Of a stretch of DNA of 64,000 nucleotides, positions 1-8,830 are shown piece by piece (the first letter of the stretch is position 1; every line of letters starts with the position of its first letter). This DNA is from Shewanella sp. Choline-02u-19. GTDB taxonomy: Bacteria > Pseudomonadota > Gammaproteobacteria > Enterobacterales > Shewanellaceae. A program made the translations under genes and the position numbers. Under the pieces are notes generated by a model. The model was not told the origin of the DNA and searched no databases. It was given only the letters and a program-made list of their open reading frames with translations. Where the stretch lies: contig NZ_PJBE01000013.1 in assembly GCF_002836205.1 (NCBI RefSeq), forward strand, positions 2,852,001 through 2,916,000. The letters are read 5' to 3'.

Positions 1-492
1 TAAGGATTTAGGCAATGCTTCAATAGGGACTCGTTGCTTGAGTATTGCAGCCACCAGCCGTTGGTAGCGTGGCCTTATAGCGGGGTATTTACAGAGTACT
101 TTTGCTACGACTGTTTGATTGTCTCTGGCCCAGTGAGTGAACTGTTCGGGGTAATGCGGGGCAAGAGCTGCAAGCCAAAGGTAGAGTTCTTTATTCAGTT
201 CTGGCGTATCAAAAATAGCGATGGATTGCGGCAAGCGCAGGCTGGTTTCATCTTGCCAAGCAAGGCTGACTTGTTGCTTGGCTCCTGAAATTTTATCGAT
301 AAACTTTCTATGGGCATAATAATCACGCGGTATAGCGGCTTCGACGCGTTTTGTCGGTGAGCCTCCGAGAGCACGAAAAATCACCCCAACCGATTTATTG
401 ATATCATCAAATTGAACTCGGGCATGATCAAATTCAGTGTTGCTCTTTTGCACAATGAATTTATGCCAAATACTCCCAACCCATTCTTCCAT
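1..492 (-). CDS. norD: NorD, nitric oxide reductase activation protein (partial, N-terminal 164 residues)
   Basis: NorD proteins are needed to assemble or activate the cytochrome-c-type nitric oxide reductase; their C-terminal half carries a von Willebrand A domain. Only the N-terminal part is here because the reading frame runs off the left edge. It starts MEEWVGSIWHKFI and contains the typical VGVIFRALGG stretch. The ATG at 492 is the first possible start and lies 82 bp after the norB stop on the same strand, which gives the usual norC-norB-norD order. The VWA domain lies outside the window, so integrity of the gene cannot be judged. Confidence 0.85.
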   Translation of the reverse strand, partial: MEEWVGSIWHKFIVQKSNTEFDHARVQFDDINKSVGVIFRALGGSPTKRVEAAIPRDYYAHRKFIDKISGAKQQVSLAWQDETSLRLPQSIAIFDTPELNKELYLWLAALAPHYPEQFTHWARDNQTVVAKVLCKYPAIRPRYQRLVAAILKQRVPIEALPKSL

Positions 493-574
493 ATATGGTT
501 AACCATGGTGATAAAAAATAGGTGGAACTAGCGTCGATAGCAACTCAGCACTAGCTCCATTTGATTAATTCAGT

Positions 575-1963
575 CTATTTAGCAGCTTTTCTGTCGACCA
601 GAAAGTTGCACATATAGGTGATTAAGCCTATCAAGAATATAATCCCCGTCGCTTCTCGTGCCCAATAGAAAATCGATAATTTATCTTGGGTTTCCATAAA
701 GCTTAATGCTTCGCCGCCTTCGGGTAGACGTTGTAACCAGACCTGCAATACCCCAGCTCCAGTTAAGAACAGCGTAATGAAAACCATGGCAACCGTCATT
801 AACCAGAAGCCCCACATTTCCAGCACTTGTGCTTTTTTACTCGATGCTTCGCCAATACCGCGTAACTTCGGCATCGCATAGGAAATAATGGTCAGCACTA
901 TCATTGCATAGGCACCGTAAAAGGCCATATGGGCATGTGCCGCGGTGATTTGCGTACCGTGAGTGTAGAAATTGACCGGTGCCAATGTATGTAAAAATCC
1001 CCAAACACCCGCGCCAAGGAATGCCATGACTGCCGTGCCTAACGCCCACAGCGTGGCTGCTTTGTTCGGATGTTCTCGGCGGCGGTTGTTCACCATGTTG
1101 AATGCGTACAGCACCATAGCAAAGAAAGGTAGAGGCTCTAACGCAGAGAATACCGAACCCACCCACTGCCAGTATTCAGGCGTGGCTAACCAGAAAAAGT
1201 GATGCCCTGTCCCCAGCAAGCCGGAGATCAATGCCATTGCAACAATCACGTAAAGCCACTTCTCAATAATTTCTCGGTCAACGCCAGTGATCTTGATCAG
1301 TATAAAGGCGAGGATCGCACCCATAATTAATTCCCACACGCCTTCAACCCAGAGGTGGACAACAAACCACCAATAGAATTTATCCAACGCAATGTTGGAC
1401 GGATTGTAGAAAGAGAATAGGAAAAACACAGCCAGTCCAATGAGACCGGTGATCAGTACCATATTGATCACCGTCTTTCGGCCGCGCAACATCGTCATAC
1501 CGATATTGAACAGGAACCCGAGGCAAACGACGACAATACCAATTTTAGTAATGGTGGGTTGCTCTAAAAACTCTCGCCCCATCGTCGGAAAATACTCATT
1601 GCCCGTGATCTCAGCCAGCCTTGAATAGGGAACCAACAAATACCCCAACACCGTGAGTGTGGCAGCTACGGCAAATACCCAGAAGAGCAAGATAGCGAGT
1701 TTAGGGCTATACAATTCAGTTTCAGACTCTTCGGGCACAAGGAAATAAGCGGCACCCATAAAGCCAAATAATAGCCAAACGATGAGCAAGTTAGTGTGCA
1801 CCATTCGAGCAACGTTAAAGGGAATGACCCCGGCGAGAAAATCTCCAACCACATATTGCAAGCCCATCACCAAGCCAAATATGATTTGTCCAGTAAACAG
1901 AATAAGCGCAAATACAAAGTAAGGTGTTGCAACCGATTGTGATTGATATTTTAAAGTGCTCAT
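575..1963 (-). CDS. norB: Nitric oxide reductase catalytic subunit NorB
   Basis: Large membrane subunit of cNOR, which reduces two NO to N2O at a haem b3/non-haem FeB centre in the inner membrane. The 462 residues form about 12 hydrophobic segments. Expected ligands are visible: H56 in VARMVHTN (low-spin haem), a helix with VVHLWVEGVWE (FeB histidine and the conserved glutamate), the pair in GTGHHFFW (FeB), and AAHAHM (haem b3 and b). Length fits the family. The start lies 3 bp after the norC stop, so both are cotranscribed and probably translationally coupled. The presence of NorC rules out the fused quinol-dependent qNOR. Confidence 0.95.
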   Translation of the reverse strand: MSTLKYQSQSVATPYFVFALILFTGQIIFGLVMGLQYVVGDFLAGVIPFNVARMVHTNLLIVWLLFGFMGAAYFLVPEESETELYSPKLAILLFWVFAVAATLTVLGYLLVPYSRLAEITGNEYFPTMGREFLEQPTITKIGIVVVCLGFLFNIGMTMLRGRKTVINMVLITGLIGLAVFFLFSFYNPSNIALDKFYWWFVVHLWVEGVWELIMGAILAFILIKITGVDREIIEKWLYVIVAMALISGLLGTGHHFFWLATPEYWQWVGSVFSALEPLPFFAMVLYAFNMVNNRRREHPNKAATLWALGTAVMAFLGAGVWGFLHTLAPVNFYTHGTQITAAHAHMAFYGAYAMIVLTIISYAMPKLRGIGEASSKKAQVLEMWGFWLMTVAMVFITLFLTGAGVLQVWLQRLPEGGEALSFMETQDKLSIFYWAREATGIIFLIGLITYMCNFLVDRKAAK

Positions 1964-1966
1964 GCC

Positions 1967-2413
1967 TTAACCCTCAATGTTCGGTGGCCAGCTGTTAACA
2001 TCTATTTCAGCGGTAAATTTTAAGAACTCTGCTAAATCGTTAACCTGTTGTTCCGTTAAATTAAATTGAGGCATTTGTCGGCGTCCAGGGACACCAAGAG
2101 GTTGAATTTGCATCCAACTTTGCATAAAGCCTTTAAATGCATCGAGATCACCGCCACCGCGGCGATAATAAACATTCCCCAACTCCGGCGCATAATAAGC
2201 ACCTTCACCAAGGAGCGTGTGGCAACCAATACAGTTGTTGTCTTCCCATATGGCTTTGCCGTTTGCAACGGCTTCGGTGAGATTCTCTCGGTGATCAGAT
2301 TTGGGCATTTCTCTGGTGGTATGCATAGCGAGGCCGGCAAACAACAGTAGAAAAAAAACACTGCCGCCATAGTATATATTTCGAGCCATACCTTTTGTAA
2401 AAGTGTCTGACAT
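1967..2413 (-). CDS. norC: Nitric oxide reductase cytochrome c subunit NorC
   Basis: Membrane-anchored monohaem cytochrome c that passes electrons to NorB. The 148 residues hold one N-terminal transmembrane anchor (about residues 13-30), one haem site CIGCH at 61-65 and a downstream RQMPQF methionine, the likely sixth ligand. An AAGGGAT ribosome-binding sequence precedes the ATG. First gene of the nor operon. I could not identify a convincing FNR-, NNR- or NorR-type site upstream. Confidence 0.95.
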   Translation of the reverse strand: MSDTFTKGMARNIYYGGSVFFLLLFAGLAMHTTREMPKSDHRENLTEAVANGKAIWEDNNCIGCHTLLGEGAYYAPELGNVYYRRGGGDLDAFKGFMQSWMQIQPLGVPGRRQMPQFNLTEQQVNDLAEFLKFTAEIDVNSWPPNIEG

Positions 2414-2865
2414 ATTGCTATCCCTTATACTTATTTACTTTAGCTTTTGGTCGAAGGCTGGCTAAGTATAGACTATGGGGAATTATTCACTGGAATTAAG
2501 CAGACATAGTAAACACTGGAATACAGTACTGTCACCAGCTTAAATAATTTAGATTAAGACGCTGTTATTATTGATTTAATGAACCAATGCAATACAGTCA
2601 TATCAAAGGTTAAATCGCGCTAGTTCAGCCTATTTGCCACGTGGAACAGCGAGTCTTATCACCGTTATGCAAACCAACATTTTTTATAAGACACCCATTT
2701 AAAAATATAAAATGTCGTCGATATGATTGAGCTGAAATGTCAAAGAGTAGACGGAGTTTCATCTAAATTTGGTTGTACTTTAAGGCTTAGCCATCGTCAT
2801 TGAGGAGCCTGTTGTTACCAACCAAGCGTGCCACTGAGAATAAGCATGGCAGGTCATATTATTGA
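2414..2865. other. Intergenic region upstream of norC
   Basis: About 450 bp between the norC start and the 3' end of a LysR gene on the same strand. It must hold the nor promoter. TTGATTTAATGAAC near 2573 vaguely resembles half an FNR box, but the second half does not fit. No ORF, RNA or terminator was recognised. Confidence 0.4.
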
Positions 2866-3759
2866 TTAGTCGAGCTGATTGTTTGTTGATAAGTTTTTGA
2901 GTACAAAATCTAGAAAAGTACGATTTTTAAGCGACAGCGTTCTGCTTCTGTAGACAAGGTGTATAGGTTTAGCTATTGGGGTAAATTCTGCCAATACCTC
3001 TTCTAATGCACCGAACTCTATATCCTTACAAACCAGTATTCTGGGCTGAAGAATAATACCCGCCCCATTCAATGCCGCAGCCCTAAGCGCATGCCCGTTA
3101 TTCGATGCCAGCCGACTATTTCGTTTACTGAATGCATCCGTGCTTAGCTTAAAGCTTTGCATTGTTTGCCCCTGACTATAGACAAAACCCAAGCAAGAAT
3201 GCCCTTTCAAATCTTCGAGTTCATCAGGCTTACCCTGGTTAGCTAAGTAAGCTGTAGAGGCACAAAAGCACAAATTGTAATACCCAAGCTTACGTGCAAT
3301 TAATGTCGAGTCGTTCAACTCGCCTATTCTCAGCAAAATATCTGCATCGGATTGAAAAGGGTCAATCAGCGAATTATCCAATGTCATCTCAACATCAAGC
3401 AAAGGGTACTCCTGCAGAAAGGCAGCGACTATCGGCGCCAACAGCTCACTGCCAAGGGTAACCGGACAATTTACCTTGATGGTTCCCATTGGCGTATTTT
3501 CAAGCATTTGAATTCGATTTTCTGCATCGACGATGTCTTCAATGATTCTCTTACACTCTTCATAATAGATTTGGCCACTTTCAGTTAATGACTGCTTCCT
3601 TGTTGTCCGATTCAAAAGGCGTGTTTCAAGTGATGATTCAAGAAACTGGATATGCTTACCGACCATGGTTGCCGACATATCAAAATAATTTGCGGCACTG
3701 CAAAAACTGCCATGCTCAACTACAGAAACGAACACTTGCATGCTTTTCAGCTTATCCAT
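2866..3759 (-). CDS. LysR family transcriptional regulator
   Basis: 297 residues in the LysR layout: N-terminal winged helix-turn-helix (MDKLKSMQVFVSVVEHGSF, then AANYFDMSATMVGKHI and TTRKQSLTESG) followed by a substrate-binding domain (TIKVNCPVTLGSELLAP onward). Cytoplasmic DNA-binding regulator. It is divergent from the ABM-domain/oxidoreductase pair with a 96-bp gap, the common position for a LysR protein and its target. The co-inducer is unknown. The HTH resembles the CrgA/AaeR-like subgroup often placed beside oxidoreductases. Confidence 0.9.
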   Translation of the reverse strand: MDKLKSMQVFVSVVEHGSFCSAANYFDMSATMVGKHIQFLESSLETRLLNRTTRKQSLTESGQIYYEECKRIIEDIVDAENRIQMLENTPMGTIKVNCPVTLGSELLAPIVAAFLQEYPLLDVEMTLDNSLIDPFQSDADILLRIGELNDSTLIARKLGYYNLCFCASTAYLANQGKPDELEDLKGHSCLGFVYSQGQTMQSFKLSTDAFSKRNSRLASNNGHALRAAALNGAGIILQPRILVCKDIEFGALEEVLAEFTPIAKPIHLVYRSRTLSLKNRTFLDFVLKNLSTNNQLD

Positions 3760-3855
3760 TGCGCACTCACAGTTTATTAAAAATCAATTAAAGCTCACTT
3801 TATCAAACTTGAAGACTCAATTATATTGAGTTTTTTCCTACAAAGTGAATAAGCA

Positions 3856-4182
3856 ATGACGATAGCAATAACAGGAAAGCTTTCTATAACAGCAGAGCTA
3901 AAGATAAAAGACACTGTTGAACTGAATGACGGATTATTAGCCATTCAGAAATTTTGTATCGATATGAACAGCGAACAAGGCTGTTTCCTTGCCGTTGCTC
4001 ATCAAGATAATCAAGATCCAAGAAAAGTCATTTTGTGGGAAATATATCGAGATCAAACAGCATTCGATGAACATTTTAAGGCTGAGCATACTCAAGCCTT
4101 TATCAAAGAAGGCCTAACAGACTTAATTACCGCCTATCAAACACAACCAATGGCGACTCTACTCACAGGAGCTAACCAATGA
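3856..4182 (+). CDS. Antibiotic-biosynthesis-monooxygenase (ABM) domain protein, YgiN-like
   Basis: 108-residue single-domain protein with the dimeric alpha-beta barrel pattern of ABM/YgiN proteins: GLLAIQKFCIDMNSEQGCF, then VILWEIYRDQTAFDEHF and a C-terminal amphipathic helix. Family members are small quinol or polyketide monooxygenases or stress proteins; the substrate cannot be read from sequence. Its stop overlaps the next start as ATGA, so the two are coupled. Probably controlled by the divergent LysR gene. Confidence 0.75.
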   Translation: MTIAITGKLSITAELKIKDTVELNDGLLAIQKFCIDMNSEQGCFLAVAHQDNQDPRKVILWEIYRDQTAFDEHFKAEHTQAFIKEGLTDLITAYQTQPMATLLTGANQ

Positions 4183-5159
4183 AATGGGGAATAATAGGCA
4201 CTAGTTTTATTTCTGGCATCATGGCTGAAGCCATTAATGGTGATGATAAAAGTGAGCTATACGCAGTCGCAGGAAGAACGCAGACAACATTAGATGAGTT
4301 TGCCAAAAGTTACGCGGCGCAAAAGTCCTATACTGACTACGATGCACTCATTAACGATCGCAATGTCGACATCGTTTATATCGCCCTGCCAAATCATCTT
4401 CATCATGAGTTTGTCGTTAAAGCTGCCGCTGCGGGTAAAGCGATACTGTGTGAAAAGTCACTGTCTATTGATATGGAAAAGACCGAAATTGCCCTAGCCG
4501 CCGTTCGGAAACACCAAGTCTTTTTTGCCGAAGGCTTAATGTACCTGTGCCATCCCTATATTGAAAAAGCACTCAGCGTATTAGCTTCGGGAGCCATTGG
4601 AGAGATAAAAGCCATACAAGGCTCCTACGTCGCGGCAATTTCTCAGTTTGTAAACGCCGACAGTAAGGGCGCCTTGTATAACCTGGGTTGTTACCCAATG
4701 TCACTGGCTTATCTCATCCTAAAGCAGTCGCTACCAGCAGGCGAACTGATGGACTACAGCGTATCAGCCATCGGCAGAAAAGGGGCTGACAACAATATCA
4801 GTGAATCCAGTGCAACTTTTCGTTTTGCGAATAAGGCCAATGTACAGATCCATACCGCGGAAGATTATGGGCTTAAACATGGTTTTACGGTGCTGGGTAG
4901 CAAAGGCTGCTTAACGTTTAATAGCAACCCGTGGCTTCCAGGCCAGAGCAATGAATTTGAAGTAGAAACCTACGAAGCGAACAAAGAAACCGTGACAGTA
5001 GATGCCGCAGGCGATGCCTTCTTCTATCAAGTTAGAGCGATACGTGAAGCGTTTGAGCGTGGGGATAAATCACTGCAAGCGCCTAAAGCTACGCCGGAAA
5101 GTTCAGCAGATATCATGAGATTATTAACCGACTGGGAGTCGAGTACCCAACTTAGTTAA
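4179..5159 (+). CDS. Gfo/Idh/MocA family oxidoreductase
   Basis: 326-residue NAD(P)-dependent dehydrogenase. The N-terminal Rossmann fold begins MKWGIIGTSFIS, and the conserved YIALPNHLHHEF and GKAILCEKSLS (EKS variant of the EKP motif) segments follow. A C-terminal alpha/beta domain completes the normal length. Family members oxidise or reduce sugars, inositols or small carbonyls. It overlaps the upstream ABM gene by four bases. The HLHHEFVVKAAAAGK helix and short C-terminus resemble YgjR/MviM-like members of unknown substrate. Confidence 0.9.
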   Translation: MKWGIIGTSFISGIMAEAINGDDKSELYAVAGRTQTTLDEFAKSYAAQKSYTDYDALINDRNVDIVYIALPNHLHHEFVVKAAAAGKAILCEKSLSIDMEKTEIALAAVRKHQVFFAEGLMYLCHPYIEKALSVLASGAIGEIKAIQGSYVAAISQFVNADSKGALYNLGCYPMSLAYLILKQSLPAGELMDYSVSAIGRKGADNNISESSATFRFANKANVQIHTAEDYGLKHGFTVLGSKGCLTFNSNPWLPGQSNEFEVETYEANKETVTVDAAGDAFFYQVRAIREAFERGDKSLQAPKATPESSADIMRLLTDWESSTQLS

Positions 5160-5200
5160 AGCACCATGTTTGCTCTGTTAACTGTCATCACACCATAATT

Positions 5201-5229
5201 TTGCTATTTTTTCATTGAGAAAATAGCAA
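5201..5229 (+). terminator. Hairpin after the oxidoreductase gene
   Basis: Perfect 10-bp stem TTGCTATTTT / AAAATAGCAA with a 9-base loop, 41 bp after the stop codon. There is no clean T run after it, so it may be a weak terminator or 3'-end stabiliser. Confidence 0.5.
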
Positions 5230-5305
5230 TCAATTTTGGCTTCATAGATAAATGTACAGCTCGATATGAGCCAGTTAAGGCTATGTACCGCCGATACTGT
5301 TAACG

Positions 5306-5324
5306 ATGGGTGGCCATGTTGTTT
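5306..5324 (+). repeat. Dispersed repeat family A, copy 1
   Basis: Reads ATGGGTGGCCATGTTGTTT; one of at least nine near-identical intergenic copies in this window (see findings). Confidence 0.6.
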
Positions 5325-5350
5325 CTTGGGTAAAAATGATTCTGATCTAC

Positions 5351-5611
5351 TTATTTAATCTTCAGATTTAAACGCCTAAAAATATTTACGACTAACGAAT
5401 TAAAGTCATTATAGACAATACGATCTTGGTACTCGTAAGAAAAGCGTCCGTGAAACATCAGCGTCATCACTAAATCGCGATAGCCCAAGTAACAGGTATA
5501 GCCATCAATATCATGCCAAGCTGTTAGTCCATCTAAATGGTATTTGTCATCATGCTTCTTCCCCTTTGAAAGCACATGATTAAAGACGAAAAGGTGTTGC
5601 GATAAAGACAT
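5351..5611 (-). CDS. Hypothetical protein (86 aa)
   Basis: I do not recognise this protein. It is rich in aromatic residues and charged, with no signal peptide and no transmembrane segment; the middle reads GLTAWHDIDGYTCYLGYRD. GGAGG-type ribosome-binding sequence (AAAGGAGGGA) lies just upstream of the ATG, which strongly supports translation. Isolated: neighbours on both sides are unrelated. Probably a small cytoplasmic protein confined to a few genera. Confidence 0.65.
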   Translation of the reverse strand: MSLSQHLFVFNHVLSKGKKHDDKYHLDGLTAWHDIDGYTCYLGYRDLVMTLMFHGRFSYEYQDRIVYNDFNSLVVNIFRRLNLKIK

Positions 5612-5814
5612 AAATCCCTCCTTTAAACGTATATTCCCGCTTTGATTAGTAACAGGTACAACCCACAGCCAAACTCGCTGATTGCTAGTTTAATACGTAT
5701 AAAAACCTTTAATGGTTCAAAGCGATATTGATGCATCTTTTTATATCAGACGAGTAGCTCTCATATTTGGGCCTGCGTAAAGCGCCACGACTTTAATACC
5801 ATAATCACTTTCAC

Positions 5815-5909
5815 CACCATCCTTGGCGATCACGGATAAATACATCCATGTATAAACCCCCCTCTTTCACCATCCTTGGCGATCACGGATAAATACATCC
5901 ATGTATAAA
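5815..5909. repeat. Tandem pair of 42-bp repeats (53-bp period)
   Basis: Two identical 42-base copies at 5815-5856 and 5868-5909, separated by 11 bases rich in C and T. Each begins CACCATCCTTGGCGATCACG and ends in the near-palindrome ATACATCCATGTAT. No ORF crosses it. The second copy abuts the terminator that follows. Confidence 0.85.
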
Positions 5910-5936
5910 AAAAGCGAATCCTTAGATTCGCTTTTT
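5909..5936 (-). terminator. Rho-independent terminator (bidirectional form)
   Basis: 12-bp perfect stem AAAAAGCGAATC / GATTCGCTTTTT with CTTA loop, flanked by A and T runs. It ends the minus-strand DUF3297 gene 78 bp upstream and could also act on the other strand. Confidence 0.85.
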
Positions 5937-6013
5937 CATTTGCAGACATGAGTGACCAATGATCATTAAGTTTTACTCAATGAAGGTTACTCTGAGACAT
6001 CTATGTCAGCTAC

Positions 6014-6262
6014 TTACTTATAGAAGGCTTCAACAGTGCCTTTTGCCGTCACCATCAACGGTTGGCCACGACGGTCTAATGCTTTGTGTGTCGGCACTTT
6101 AACCCAACCTTCACTGATGCAATATTCTTCAACATCAAAACGCTCTTTGCCGTTAAGCATAATGCCAATGTCGTGATCGAAAATTGCTGCCACGTGATGT
6201 GGGCTACGAGGATTAACGGAAAGGCGATCAGGTAAAGCTGGTTTTGATGTAGTGTCAGTCAT
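6014..6262 (-). CDS. DUF3297 family protein
   Basis: 82 residues that match the DUF3297 pattern from end to end: PALPDRLSVNPRSPHHVAAI, then FDHDIGIMLNGKERFDVEEY and a C-terminal KGTVEAFYK. Small soluble protein of unknown role, usually a single-gene unit in gammaproteobacteria, as here (own terminator, no operon partner). Confidence 0.85.
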   Translation of the reverse strand: MTDTTSKPALPDRLSVNPRSPHHVAAIFDHDIGIMLNGKERFDVEEYCISEGWVKVPTHKALDRRGQPLMVTAKGTVEAFYK

Positions 6263-6752
6263 GGTCTGGCCTGTAATGAAAAGTGGTTATCAATAAATCG
6301 TGCGCCATTGTAGGCAATACAGACCTTATGCTCAAGTGCGGCCGTCATAAATGTTAGTGCACTCCCCCTCACTTATCTAGACATTAGCTAGAAAAGGATT
6401 ATCTTTGCCGCCCGTTTAAAAAAACTACGGATAGCTTCGAGCTTCTCAAGCAGGATTCGCAATAGTGGGTTCCCACCCCGTATATGCAAGCTGTGCATAT
6501 AACGATGACTCAGCATCTCAAGCCAGCATAAAAGAGACAATGAGTTGTTATGGTACCTCGTTCGCATTTCATTTCGACTTTTGCCGAAATAAGTTGACAG
6601 ATTATAAATTCAATCTTATATTTCCATTTAAATAGAAATATTTTATGGTTCACATTTCAAGCCTAAGAGAAGCCATATGGCTATCATTGATTTGGCGCGT
6701 TGTTCTATCTACTAAGTTTACTTAATTAATAAAACCTGCACAGGAAAGCATC
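6263..6752. other. Intergenic region
   Basis: About 490 bp between divergent genes. It holds the promoters of the DUF3297 gene and of the glutathione-synthetase-like gene. No ORF, structured RNA or repeat family member was recognised. Confidence 0.4.
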
Positions 6753-8186
6753 ATGATTGACAGCATTTCAATACACGCCTCACAAGATGCAATAGAGTGG
6801 GCGCTAACTCATGGTATGGTGCTAAAAAACACCCCTTATTCCGCGACTCATACGGCATTTAGCTTTACACCGACAAGCATTAGCCGAGAGAGATATGCTC
6901 ATTTGACTGCTTCAGTTAACTTACTGGGCAAGTTGGTGCACTTTGCATCTGAAAATCATGCATTTTTACACCAAGCCATATCTCCAATAACAAGCGGTGA
7001 TCCATTTTTCAATGCATTGCTTCTTATGCATAAGCAAATCCATGACTCCCCAAGCAGTGCAAAAAGATTACCCCTGTTGCTTATGCGCAGTGATTTTATG
7101 GACGATACAACTGATGGCCCTAGGCTCATTGAATTCAATGGTATTGCTGCTGGTATGGGCCCTTTTGGTCAGAAAGTACATCAACTACATAAATACTTGC
7201 AGCTGCAATCAGCACAAGCCTACTCAAAGTGGGGACGCTTAGACGCTGAACTCGTCGACAACCCTGCAATTGAAAGACTCTCACTTGGGATAGCAACCGC
7301 AGCGCAGAAGATAAAATCAGAGTTTGACGATGCTGGACCCGCTGTATTTTTAATGGTGGTACAAGCAGATGAAGATAATGTATTTGATCAGCATTTACTT
7401 GAACACGCCTTACAAGCCAAAGGCATTAGAACCGTAAGAAGAACATTCCGACAGTTACACGGTAAGTTATCAACGGGCGTTAATGATCGGCTGATTTTAG
7501 AAGATGTCGGGGCAATTGATACCATTTATCTCCGAGCAGGTTACCAATATTGCGACTATCAAGCACATGACTTAATCAGCAAGGTTTGTTGTGATGCGCT
7601 AATGCAAACTCGTATCTTTATCGAAAAACATCGCGTAGCGGTTAACGCAACCGTAAGCCAGCAACTCGCCACCAGCAAGCGTGTACAAATGTTGCTGTCC
7701 TCTATGACGCCCAAAGAGCTCACTGCCTTTGGTTTATCCGTTGATGAAGCCATGGTTGTCAGTGAGCTACTCGGAGAAATGGTGCCTATCACCGAGAAGT
7801 CTGCCACTTGGATAAAGCAAAGGCCGACAGATGAATGGGTCCTTAAAAACCAAGGAGAAGGCGGCGGACACTGTATTTTTGGCGACGATATCCATCAAAA
7901 ATTATTAACGCTACAACCTAATGAGTATCAGGCTTGGTCATTAATGCGCCGTCTACACCCAGCTCCAAGATCTGCTCCAGCTTTGACGATACGTAAAGGT
8001 GAGTTGCTGCAGATCGATGATTTGATCAGTGAGATTGGCATGTTCACTGTGCATATAGATGGTATACCCGCTACAACTGAGCAAGGTTATGCCGGCTATT
8101 TGATCCGAAGTAAATCGGCACGCGCAACTGAAGGTGGCGTCCATAGCGGTATGGGAGTATTAGATTCGCTGGCTTTTAGTGATTAG
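6753..8186 (+). CDS. Eukaryotic-type glutathione synthetase homologue (ATP-grasp)
   Basis: 477 residues resembling eukaryotic glutathione synthetase, the ATP-grasp ligase that adds glycine to gamma-glutamylcysteine, and not the ~315-residue bacterial GshB. Visible landmarks: RLIEFNGIAAGMG (about 124-136, substrate region), WVLKNQGEGGGHCIFGDD (362-379, the ATP-binding glycine-rich loop), SEIGMFTVHI (equivalent to the SELGIFG element) and GYLIRSKSARATEGGVHSG near the C-terminus (the lid and substrate loop). Single gene with its own upstream gap. Whether it makes glutathione or a related thiol or peptide is not settled by sequence. Confidence 0.85.
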   Translation: MIDSISIHASQDAIEWALTHGMVLKNTPYSATHTAFSFTPTSISRERYAHLTASVNLLGKLVHFASENHAFLHQAISPITSGDPFFNALLLMHKQIHDSPSSAKRLPLLLMRSDFMDDTTDGPRLIEFNGIAAGMGPFGQKVHQLHKYLQLQSAQAYSKWGRLDAELVDNPAIERLSLGIATAAQKIKSEFDDAGPAVFLMVVQADEDNVFDQHLLEHALQAKGIRTVRRTFRQLHGKLSTGVNDRLILEDVGAIDTIYLRAGYQYCDYQAHDLISKVCCDALMQTRIFIEKHRVAVNATVSQQLATSKRVQMLLSSMTPKELTAFGLSVDEAMVVSELLGEMVPITEKSATWIKQRPTDEWVLKNQGEGGGHCIFGDDIHQKLLTLQPNEYQAWSLMRRLHPAPRSAPALTIRKGELLQIDDLISEIGMFTVHIDGIPATTEQGYAGYLIRSKSARATEGGVHSGMGVLDSLAFSD

Positions 8187-8191
8187 TCATC

Positions 8192-8210
8192 ATGGGAGCC
8201 CAAGTTATTT
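8192..8210 (+). repeat. Dispersed repeat family A, copy 2
   Basis: ATGGGAGCCCAAGTTATTT, five bases after the stop codon of the glutathione-synthetase-like gene; a diverged copy. Confidence 0.5.
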
Positions 8211-8326
8211 ATTTAAAGTTTACCTAAAGCTAATTGACTAGAGGTTGATTTATCATTGTTCTCCATAGAGAATGGCAGCTCGTTTTCGTAGTTTATTCTG
8301 CAGTATAGATCAGGAGTTAGTGTTAG

Positions 8327-8761
8327 ATGATGACAAAATGGGCTACACGTTTTTTACAGATGGCCGAGCTCGTTGCATCTTGGAGTAAAGACCCCTCCAC
8401 TCAAGTTGGGGCAGTGATCACCGAAGAGAACCGGATTGTCTCATTAGGTTACAACGGCTACCCTAATGGGATCTCCGATAGTGCCGAAACCGACAACCGT
8501 GAGATGAAGCTCCTAAAAACCCTTCATGCAGAAGAGAATGCCATTCTCTTTGCTAAGCGTGATCTCAGCAGCTGCGAGATCTGGGTGACTCACTTCCCCT
8601 GCCCTAACTGCGCTGCAAAGATAATCCAAACTGGCTTAAGCACAGTCCATAGCCCGCAACCAAGCACTGACTTTCTGTCACGCTGGGGAGAGAAGATTAA
8701 GATAAGCGAAGATATGTTCAAACAAGCTGGCGTTAAAGTTGATTGGATGCAGGTAGGATAA
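8327..8761 (+). CDS. Deoxycytidylate (dCMP) deaminase family protein
   Basis: Zinc-dependent deaminase of the ComEB/dCMP deaminase type, converting dCMP to dUMP for thymidylate synthesis. The 144 residues show KDPSTQVGAVI, the zinc/catalytic motif HAEENA (H and E) and the second zinc motif PCPNC. AGGAG lies 10 bases before the first of two tandem ATGs; either may be used. Convergent with the following dehydrogenase gene, with a small palindrome between them. Confidence 0.9.
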   Translation: MMTKWATRFLQMAELVASWSKDPSTQVGAVITEENRIVSLGYNGYPNGISDSAETDNREMKLLKTLHAEENAILFAKRDLSSCEIWVTHFPCPNCAAKIIQTGLSTVHSPQPSTDFLSRWGEKIKISEDMFKQAGVKVDWMQVG

Positions 8762-8767
8762 TAAGCA

Positions 8768-8784
8768 GGGTCAGTTTCTGACCC
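8768..8784. repeat. REP-like palindrome, family C
   Basis: GGGTCAG TTT CTGACCC: perfect 7-bp stem with a 3-base loop, between two convergent genes. The GGGTCAG core is the same as at the ends of the RAYT transposase gene at 26 kb. May also act as a terminator. Confidence 0.7.
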
Positions 8785-8830
8785 ACTTATTGAATCTAAA
8801 ATAACGGCTATCCCGCATTTATAATCAATC

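Noticed and set aside
2571..2590. FNR-like site upstream of norC
   Set aside because: Only one half (TTGAT) fits; the second half does not match ATCAA.
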